A stretch of 64,000 nucleotides of DNA from Deltaproteobacteria bacterium (GTDB taxonomy: Bacteria > Myxococcota > UBA727 > VGSZ01): NCBI GenBank assembly GCA_016177705.1, contig JACOUT010000011.1, positions 248,001 through 312,000 of the forward strand, given 5' to 3'. The notes beneath the pieces are model-generated. The model worked only from the letters and a program-made list of their open reading frames with translations. It made no database searches and was not told the DNA's origin. A program made the position numbers and the translations under genes. Each line of letters begins with the position of its first letter. The stretch's first letter is position 1. Below, one piece after another: positions 52,941 through 64,000 of this stretch.

Positions 52941-53731
52941 CGCTCGCCAAGAGGATCTGCACGCTGGTGTTGGTCGATGACACCGGCCGCCCGCGCCAGA
53001 AGCTCGAGAAGGGCGGCCTGGTCGCCGACTTCGCCGAGGCGATCGCGTCCTTCCTAGCGCAGGACGGCGCCGACGAGATCTGGCTGCGCCTCGATCCCAC
53101 GTCGTCACCGACCGGCAAGGGCGCCAACGCCCTGTTCGCGCCGCTGTCCGCGCTCGAGTCGCGCATCTTCCTGCCGCTGGTCGCGTGGGCGCCGGTGCAG
53201 TCGCCCTCGGACGCGCGCCTGCTCGCCGGCTTCGGCGCCGATCGCGTGGTGGTCGACGTCAACGGCGGCGGCGCCGACCCGGTCGGCTTCATCTCGCGCA
53301 TCGCGGCCACGGTGGGCGCCGATCGCGTAGTAGCCGCGCTCTCGGTGCGGCGCTCGGCCGGCGAGAAGGGCGTGGTCTGGGAGCTGGTGGACGGCGCGGG
53401 GCAGGGCATGAAGATCGACGCGCTCGCGCTCTGCGAGCTCTTGCCGGCAGCCGGCGCCTGCGAGGTGCTGCTGGTGCCGTCGGTGCCCGCGCCGCAGAGC
53501 GACCGCGTGGTGCACGACGGCGACCTGATCGAGCAGGTCGCTTCGCGCCTGTCGATCCCCGTGCTCTCTGCCGGCGACGATCGCGAGCCCGCCGACCTGG
53601 CGGCCGCGCTGCTGATGGGCGCCGACGGCGTGGTGACGTCGCTGTTCTCGACGGGAGCGCCCACGGTGGCCGCCGGCAAGGCCGCGCTCGCGGAGATGGG
53701 CCTGACTGTTCGCCCCGCCGACGGCGCCTGA
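52937..53731 (+). CDS. HisF-like TIM barrel, catalytic aspartates lost
   Basis: A 264-residue HisF homologue. The opening LAKRI is HisF-like but the catalytic Asp of CLDVKDG is Leu12 (TLVLVDD). The second catalytic Asp (VAIDAKR in Thermotoga) is Ser136 (VAALSVRR). The phosphate-binding glycines (VGGG and ASGGAG) are replaced by LVAWAP and LSAGDDR. Barrel strands still align in order (ADEIWLRLD, ADRVVVDV, LMGADGVVTS). GTG at 52937 overlaps the HisH-like stop as GTGA. The pair keeps the HisH-HisF arrangement but neither known activity; ligand or partner role unknown. Confidence 0.82.
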   Translation: MTLAKRICTLVLVDDTGRPRQKLEKGGLVADFAEAIASFLAQDGADEIWLRLDPTSSPTGKGANALFAPLSALESRIFLPLVAWAPVQSPSDARLLAGFGADRVVVDVNGGGADPVGFISRIAATVGADRVVAALSVRRSAGEKGVVWELVDGAGQGMKIDALALCELLPAAGACEVLLVPSVPAPQSDRVVHDGDLIEQVASRLSIPVLSAGDDREPADLAAALLMGADGVVTSLFSTGAPTVAAGKAALAEMGLTVRPADGA

Positions 53732-53836
53732 TCCAACCCCTCAAGCGCACGCGATGCTGGTCGATGCCTTGTCCGGAGGGGGCGCCCGGCGACTGTGCGC
53801 GGCGGGTAGTAGTGCGACCGCGACGTAGGAGCACCT

Positions 53837-54082
53837 GTGGACGCTGACCACGACAACCTACAGCTCGACTGTCGCGGCATGAAGTGCCCGCGGCCCATCG
53901 TCGAGATCGCCAAGCTTCGCCGCCGCGAGTCCGGCCCCGTGCTGGTGCGCGTCACCGGCGACGACCTCGCTTTCGAGAGCGACGTGCGCGCCTGGTGCGA
54001 GGTCACCGGCAACGCGCTCAAGAACCTGTCGAGCGACCAGGGTAACGTCGTGGCCACCATCGAGTTCGGCGCGCGCGCGTGA
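53837..54082 (+). CDS. TusA-family sulfur carrier protein
   Basis: An 81-residue SirA/TusA/YeeD-fold protein. The sulfur-accepting Cys is Cys17 in CPRP, next to the family DCRG (LDCRGMKCPRPIVE). TusA proteins carry persulfide sulfur between cysteine desulfurases and DsrE-type proteins. GTG at 53837 has TAGGAG upstream. Overlaps the following DsrE-family gene by 4 bases, supporting a relay. Confidence 0.92.
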   Translation: MDADHDNLQLDCRGMKCPRPIVEIAKLRRRESGPVLVRVTGDDLAFESDVRAWCEVTGNALKNLSSDQGNVVATIEFGARA

Positions 54083-54594
54083 GCGATCCGAGCGTCGCCA
54101 TGGCGCTCGGCGCCACCACGCCACCCTCGCCGCGCTTGTGCCTCTTCTGCATGAGCGGCCAGTGGGACCGCCTCTATGCCGCCTTCACCATCGCCAACGG
54201 CGCCCTCGCGATCGGCCAGGAGGTCGACATCTTCTTCGCGTTCTGGGCGGCGTCGACCATGCAGAGCGCGAGCGGCACGCGGCGAAGAGGGCTGCTCGGC
54301 AGGCTGATGGGCCTGATGATGCCAAGCTCGGTCGGCGCCGCTCCCATGTCGCACCTGCATTTCGGCGGGCTCGGCCGACGCCTGATGAGCTTCGTGATGC
54401 GCCGCGAAGGCGTCGACGATCTGCCGGTGCTCATCAAGCAGGCAGAGGAGCTCGGCGCGCGCTTCCACTACTGCGACACCTCGATGCGCCTGCTCGGCTT
54501 CGCCGCGCCCGACCCGAAGGCGGTGTCGGGTGAGGTGTGCGGCGTCACCACGTTCCTGTCGGCAGCACGCGGCGCGCAGGTGCTGTTCATTTGA
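54079..54594 (+). CDS. DsrE2-type sulfur-transfer family protein
   Basis: A 171-residue member of the DsrE/DsrF-like group, DsrE2 type. The recognisable parts are the N-terminal strand CLFCMSGQWDRLYAAF, helix-strand IGQEVDIFFAFW, and the terminal CDTSMRLLGF with Cys132 as candidate active Cys, closing with VTTFLSAARGAQVLFI. Cys21, Cys24 and Cys154 are others. DsrE2 proteins are linked to sulfur trafficking and rhodanese/TusA. Co-translated with tusA-like gene (GTGA overlap). Membrane helix near 70-90 is weak. Confidence 0.85.
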   Translation: MSDPSVAMALGATTPPSPRLCLFCMSGQWDRLYAAFTIANGALAIGQEVDIFFAFWAASTMQSASGTRRRGLLGRLMGLMMPSSVGAAPMSHLHFGGLGRRLMSFVMRREGVDDLPVLIKQAEELGARFHYCDTSMRLLGFAAPDPKAVSGEVCGVTTFLSAARGAQVLFI

Positions 54595-54604
54595 GGGAGA
54601 ACCG

Positions 54605-54988
54605 ATGGCGAGTCAACAGCAAGTGGTCGTAGTGCTGACGACGGGAAGGCAGGATCGCGGCGCGCGCGCCACGCTGGCCTTCGGCTGGGCCTGCACGGCG
54701 CTGGCCGCGGGCGCCTCGGTCTCGCTCTTCCTGACGATCGATGGCGCTATCTGGGCGCTGCGCAACGCCGCGCAGGGCATCCGCATCGAGGGCTACGAGC
54801 CACTGCACAACTACCTCGAGCAATTCCTCGCGCTCGACGGCGAGCTGCTCGTCTGTGCACCCTGCACCAAGTACTACTGCGGGCTGCGGGATGGCGAGGA
54901 CGGTGCTCTCCACCCGGCTGCCAAGCTCGCGGGCCTCATGACCGTCGTAGCCCGCGCGTCGCAAGGCGCGCAGGTGGTCACCTTCTGA
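54605..54988 (+). CDS. DsrE-family protein
   Basis: A 127-residue DsrE/DsrF-fold protein. N-terminal strand VVVVLTTGRQDRGAR, ERA-like helix, then GASVSLFLTIDGAIWALRN, LDGELLVCAPC with Cys84 and Cys87 (plus Cys92), and the final ASQGAQVVTF. The CXXC pair in the position usual for the active Cys suggests sulfur transfer. ATG at 54605 with GAGGGAGAA upstream, 10 bases after the DsrE2 gene. Confidence 0.87.
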   Translation: MASQQQVVVVLTTGRQDRGARATLAFGWACTALAAGASVSLFLTIDGAIWALRNAAQGIRIEGYEPLHNYLEQFLALDGELLVCAPCTKYYCGLRDGEDGALHPAAKLAGLMTVVARASQGAQVVTF

Positions 54989-55022
54989 GTCGACACGTGC
55001 GATGGGGCAGAGGAGTAGCGTC

Positions 55023-55463
55023 ATGTCCAACGAACGCCTGTGCTGCTGTCCCCACAAGCAGGAGACCGACCCCGAGTGCGCGCTGGTGATGCGCTTGGCG
55101 CGCGCCGCCGCCCAAAGTGCGGAGCTCTACGCAGGCGCAGACGAACAAGCCAAGGCGCTCGCGCAAGCAAACGCGCGCGCCGCCGAGCTGATGGCGGAAC
55201 TCGAGCTCAAGAACGAGGAGATCATGCTGCTGAACGCCGCGCTGGCGGCGCGCGGCGCACAGCTCGAGCAAGCGCTCGCGCAGGTGCGCACGCTCAGTGG
55301 CGTGATTCCCATCTGCATGCACTGCCATCAGATCCGCGACGACGGCAAAGCCTGGCAGAAGCTCGAGCGGTACATCTCCGAGCACTCGGACGCGAACTTC
55401 TCGCACTCACTGTGTCCGACCTGCCTCGAGCGCCACTACCCGGACCGAGGCACCGAGGCTTGA
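55023..55463 (+). CDS. coiled-coil/zinc protein like sensor C-terminal modules
   Basis: A 146-residue protein. N-terminal Cys cluster (CCCPHK, Cys7-9; Cys19), a coiled coil (about 40-92, LELKNEEIMLLNAALAARG), then a compact domain: GVIPICMHCHQIRDDGKAW...YISEHS...SHSLCPTC. Cys98/Cys101 and Cys131/Cys134 form two CXXC knuckles, likely one zinc. Exactly this C-terminal module ends many bacterial histidine kinases and receiver proteins; here it stands alone without a kinase or GGDEF domain. Possible signalling adaptor. ATG at 55023 with GAGGAG upstream. Convergent with boxB. Confidence 0.7.
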   Translation: MSNERLCCCPHKQETDPECALVMRLARAAAQSAELYAGADEQAKALAQANARAAELMAELELKNEEIMLLNAALAARGAQLEQALAQVRTLSGVIPICMHCHQIRDDGKAWQKLERYISEHSDANFSHSLCPTCLERHYPDRGTEA

Positions 55464-55466
55464 CGC

Positions 55467-56897
<1,431 letters not shown>

Positions 56898-56951
56898 GCG
56901 TGCTCCGTGCTTCTTGGCCGGACTCAGGCGCTATGGCCTGGGTCCGATGGC

Positions 56952-58631
<1,680 letters not shown>

Positions 58632-58696
58632 GGCTTCCCCTGGGAACGGGACGAAGAACAGATGCACCAGCTCTGTCGTCGTTTTCTGGGTCCCGT

Positions 58697-58721
58697 CGTT
58701 TTGCGGAGATCCGCCGAAACG
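58697..58721. promoter_or_regulatory. inverted repeat in the boxC-boxD divergent region
   Basis: CGTTTTGCGGA (58697-58707) faces TCCGCCGAAACG (58710-58721), complementary except for a one-base bulge and mismatch. It lies in the 149-base gap between divergent boxC and boxD, where a TetR/BoxR-like repressor would be expected to act. No regulator gene is adjacent. Confidence 0.3.
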
Positions 58722-58780
58722 GTGGCCTGCCCCACTGCATCCCAAGCCGGGTGCCGGCCGAGGTGGCGCGGAGGATCGTG

Positions 58781-60331
<1,551 letters not shown>

Positions 60332-60397
60332 GGCACCGGTCGACGCGGCCCCGGCGATTGGCTACTCCCCCGCCACCACACCACCGGCGGAGGGACC

Positions 60398-60874
60398 ATG
60401 GGGCTGTACAAGGACATCGGCGCGGCCTGGAAAGAGGCCATGAAGAGCCGCGATCCCAAAAAGGACGTGCTCTCCTCCATCCGCACCGAGGTGAAGAACA
60501 AGGTCATCAACACGCGCACCGACGGGCCCACCGCGGGGGGCGGCGGCGAGATCGACGCCGCCGACGAGCTTGTGCTGGACGTGCTCAAGAAGATGGCCAA
60601 GCAGCGCAAGGAGTCGATCGCCGAGTATGGCAAGGGCGGTCGCCAAGACCTCGTCGACAAGGAGAGCTTCGAGCTGTCGGTCATCGAGGGCTTCCTGCCC
60701 AAGGGCCTCGACGCCACCGCGCTGGCCGCGTTGGTCAAGGAGGCCGTTGCCGAGTGCGGTGCCGCCGGGCCGAAGGACATGGGCAAGGCGATGAAGGCCG
60801 CCATGGCCAAGGTCGCCGGCCGCGCCGACGGCAAGGACGTGCAGGCGGCGGTCAAGGCCGCGCTCGGCGGCTAG
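60398..60874 (+). CDS. yqeY: GatB/YqeY domain protein
   Basis: A 158-residue YqeY-type protein, related to the C-terminal domain of GatB. Its precise role is not settled. Helical throughout; IRTEVKNKVINTR, ADELVLDVLKKMAKQRKESI and the C-terminal KDMGKAMKAAMAKVAGRADGKDVQ are family typical. ATG at 60398 with GGAGGG upstream. First of yqeY-dnaG-rpoD, an arrangement also seen in many other bacteria. Confidence 0.92.
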   Translation: MGLYKDIGAAWKEAMKSRDPKKDVLSSIRTEVKNKVINTRTDGPTAGGGGEIDAADELVLDVLKKMAKQRKESIAEYGKGGRQDLVDKESFELSVIEGFLPKGLDATALAALVKEAVAECGAAGPKDMGKAMKAAMAKVAGRADGKDVQAAVKAALGG

Positions 60875-60879
60875 CCGCT

Positions 60880-62988
60880 GTGATCCCCGAGGACGTGATC
60901 GCCGAGATCAAGCGCCGCGCCGACATCGGCGAGGTCATCGGCCGACACGTCAAGCTCAAGCGCGTCGGCAAGAACCTGGTCGGGCTGTGCCCGTTTCACA
61001 CCGAGAAGTCGCCGTCCTTCAACGTGCGGCCCGAGGACGGCTTCTTCTACTGCTTCGGCTGCAAGGCCACCGGCGATGTCGTCGAGTTCCTGGTGCGCAC
61101 CACCGGGCGCGGCTTCCTCGACGTCATCACCGAGCTGGCGGGCACGACCGGCGTCGAGCTGCCCAAGGTGGCGCACGATCCCGAGGAGGAGGCGCGCCAG
61201 AAGGAGCGAAAGCGCCTGTCGCGCGCGCTCGAGCTGGCGCAGGTGTTCTTCCGGACGCGCCTGTCGTCGGAGGCGGGCACGACCGCGCGCGCCTACCTGG
61301 CGGACGTTCGCAAGATCGACGACGACACGATCGATCGCTTCGGCCTCGGCTGGGGCGGCGCGGCCGACGACGGCCTGGCCTCCTTCCTGGTCGAGCAGGG
61401 GCTGTCGGTCGACGACGGCGTCGCTGCCGGCGTGCTCGGCAGGAGCGAGCGCGGGCCCTACGACTTTTTCCGTCACCGCATCACCATCCCCATCCGCGGC
61501 ACGCGCGGCGACATCGTGTCGTTTCAGGGGCGCATCTTCGGCGAGCGCGCCGTCGACGGGCAGGGCAGGAAGCGCCCCAAGTACGTCAACGGGCCGCAGA
61601 CGCCGGTCTACGACAAGTCGGCGGTGCTGTTCGGGCTCTACGAGGCGCAGCCGGCGCTCAAGCAGGGCAAGCCGGCGGTGCTGGTCGAGGGCCCGCTCGA
61701 CGCCATCGCGGTGCACCGCGCCGGCATGCCGACGGCGGTGGCGCCCTGCGGCACCGGCCTCACGCCCCGTCACGTCGATGAGCTGAAGCGGCGCACCGAG
61801 CGCGTCGTCATCTGCATGGATCAGGACCAGGCGGGCAGGGACGCCGCGCAGCGGGCCATCTTGATGATGCTCGCGGCCGGCCTCGACGTCGGCCTGGCCT
61901 CGCTGCCCGACAAGGATCCGGACGCCATGGTGTGCGCGGGCCGGGCCGACGAGCTGCGCGGTGTCTTGTTGGGCGCGCCCGCCGCGCTCGACGAGCTGCT
62001 GGCGCGCGCCCGCAAGAGCGCCACCGGCGGCGTGCGCGCGCGCGTGGCCGCGCTCGACGCGCTCTTGCCGTTCCTGGCGGCGCCGGCGCGCGAGCTGGTG
62101 CGCGCGGAGGCGGTGCGAGCGGTGGCGCGCGCCTTCTCCGAGGACGAGGCGGTCATCGCCGGCGAGGTCGACAAGCGCGGGCGCAAGGTTCTCGCCGAGC
62201 GGCTGCGCGGGCAGGGTGGTGCGTCGTCGTCACGCGCGCCGTCCGCTTCCGCGCCGGCCCGCACCGAAGCACCGCAGCGCACGGCTGAACGTGCTGCCGT
62301 CGCTCGGGTCCCCACCGCGCGATCGCCGGCGCTCTCGGAGCCCGAGATCCTGCTGGTCGAGGCGCTGTTGATGCACCCCCACCTGGCAGCGCGCTGTGGC
62401 GTGCTCGCGCCCGCGCTCAAGAACGCCGAGCTGAAGGGCTTGATCGAGCGGCTGATCGAGCTGTTGGTACGCTTTCACGACGAGGACCCGCGCGCGATCC
62501 TGCCGCGCCTACCGCTCTTGCCGAGCGGCCAGGTGCGCACCGTGCTGTTGAAGGTGCAGCAGGCCGGCGGCTTCTCCCGCCCGGACGCCTACCTGAGCGA
62601 AGCGGCGGCGGCGCGCATCGTCGAGGACGCCATCCTGTCGCTCGACCGCCGCACGCTCGAGCTGCGCCTCGGGGAGCTGCAAGCCAAGATGGCCGACGCC
62701 GACGCCGCCCAGGACCACGGTGAGCGCAAGCGCCTGTTGGCCGAGCAGGCCGCCCTGGTCGAGGCCGTCAAGGCACTCGGCGCCCCCACCGAGGCCAAGC
62801 CCCGCCGGCCGGAGCTGTTGGTCGGTGCAGTCGCCGCCGCGCCGACGGGGGTAGCGGCGGCCCCCGCGGCAGCCGAGCCCTCCGCGGCAACACAGGGCGA
62901 GGGCGCCGACGAATCGGACGACAGTCCGATTCCCCCGCCCGAGCCGCCCTGGGCGGGCGAGCCGGACGACGACCCGTTCGCTGTCTGA
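60880..62988 (+). CDS. dnaG: DNA primase DnaG
   Basis: A 702-residue replication primase. CHC2 zinc domain: Cys37, His40, Cys58, Cys61. TOPRIM core has VEGPLDAIAVHRAG and MDQDQAGRDAAQRA: the acidic residues are kept, while the usual GYMD and DGD glycines read GPLD and DQD. The C-terminal helicase-binding region follows a long Ser/Ala/Pro-rich linker near 445-485, and the last ~50 residues are a Pro/Ala-rich acidic tail not typical of DnaG. GTG at 60880, five bases after yqeY, is chosen from the conserved IPEDVIAEIKRRADI start. Confidence 0.95.
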   Translation: MIPEDVIAEIKRRADIGEVIGRHVKLKRVGKNLVGLCPFHTEKSPSFNVRPEDGFFYCFGCKATGDVVEFLVRTTGRGFLDVITELAGTTGVELPKVAHDPEEEARQKERKRLSRALELAQVFFRTRLSSEAGTTARAYLADVRKIDDDTIDRFGLGWGGAADDGLASFLVEQGLSVDDGVAAGVLGRSERGPYDFFRHRITIPIRGTRGDIVSFQGRIFGERAVDGQGRKRPKYVNGPQTPVYDKSAVLFGLYEAQPALKQGKPAVLVEGPLDAIAVHRAGMPTAVAPCGTGLTPRHVDELKRRTERVVICMDQDQAGRDAAQRAILMMLAAGLDVGLASLPDKDPDAMVCAGRADELRGVLLGAPAALDELLARARKSATGGVRARVAALDALLPFLAAPARELVRAEAVRAVARAFSEDEAVIAGEVDKRGRKVLAERLRGQGGASSSRAPSASAPARTEAPQRTAERAAVARVPTARSPALSEPEILLVEALLMHPHLAARCGVLAPALKNAELKGLIERLIELLVRFHDEDPRAILPRLPLLPSGQVRTVLLKVQQAGGFSRPDAYLSEAAAARIVEDAILSLDRRTLELRLGELQAKMADADAAQDHGERKRLLAEQAALVEAVKALGAPTEAKPRRPELLVGAVAAAPTGVAAAPAAAEPSAATQGEGADESDDSPIPPPEPPWAGEPDDDPFAV

Positions 62989-63012
62989 CGGCCGGCGGCC
63001 ACGTCGCAGATG

Positions 63013-63040
63013 TTGTGCATTTCCCAGGGATTGCTACATA
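63013..63040 (+). promoter_or_regulatory. candidate rpoD promoter
   Basis: TTGTGC (63013-63018) and TACATA (63035-63040), 16 bases apart, within the 140-base gap between dnaG and rpoD. Match is modest; listed because the gap is long compared with others in this operon. Confidence 0.25.
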
Positions 63041-63128
63041 GCCCGGCACCAGCTTTCCCCACAGCGATCCCTCCCCCGATCCGCATGCTTCCCAGGCTGC
63101 GCCAACCGGCCAGCCGCGTGAAGGTTTC

Positions 63129-64000
<872 letters not shown>

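Overview
The window is very GC-rich by eye, with G or C at most third codon positions and long spurious antisense ORFs. It has the flavour of a Myxococcota/deltaproteobacterial chromosome. Supporting signs are Cys-rich exported lipoproteins with Gly-Glu linkers, choice-of-anchor/VWA and beta-helix surface proteins, a MJ0042 zinc-ribbon protein with DPF repeats, paired ArsA-like ATPases, PhaR, and a PrkA-YeaH-SpoVR operon. The phylum is an inference. I saw no rRNA, tRNA, CRISPR array or transposase gene.

Layout. 1-2335: a lipoprotein, then a MntA-HepT toxin-antitoxin pair flanked by two palindromic (MITE-like) elements. 2336-7127 (minus): prkA-yeaH-spoVR. 7208-14301: apbE, an MgtC-type membrane protein, ruvX with a TPR lipoprotein, and a coupled hydrolase/ArsA-like/ArsA-like operon. 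14359-19015: a phasin-like small protein, phaR, the zinc-ribbon protein, a HEAT-like protein and an outer-membrane protein. 19333-37010: an uninterrupted division and cell-wall (dcw) cluster, mraZ-rsmH-ftsL-ftsI-murEF-mraY-murD-ftsW-murG-murC-murB-ftsQ-ftsA-ftsZ. Most junctions are 4-nt overlaps, murE and murF are fused, and no ddl is present. A 10-bp-phased MraZ-type operator precedes it and a strong terminator follows it.

37184-47404 holds a beta-helix surface protein, pgpA, cinA, a DUF2505 protein, an M23 peptidase and a large VWA/choice-of-anchor protein. 47405-47992 is a gene-free patch made of nested palindromic repeats. 47993-51425 has a 55-aa protein, a lipoprotein, prmC and a GspE/PilB ATPase. 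51435-55463 contains a phosphoribosyltransferase and the most unusual locus of the window. That locus is an overlapping gene pair homologous to HisH and HisF that has lost the catalytic residues of both, followed by TusA, two DsrE-family proteins and a zinc/coiled-coil protein. 55467-60331 encodes aerobic benzoyl-CoA degradation (boxB, boxC and a divergent BoxD-type aldehyde dehydrogenase). 60398-64000 is the macromolecular-synthesis group yqeY-dnaG-rpoD, with rpoD cut by the window end.

How the genes work together: the dcw products make UDP-MurNAc-pentapeptide, lipid I and lipid II (MurEF, MraY, MurD, MurG, MurC, MurB), flip and polymerise it at the septum (FtsW, FtsI), and organise the Z ring (FtsZ, FtsA, FtsQ, FtsL). 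BoxB, BoxC and BoxD successively epoxidise, cleave and oxidise benzoyl-CoA. TusA and DsrE proteins are sulfur-relay carriers.
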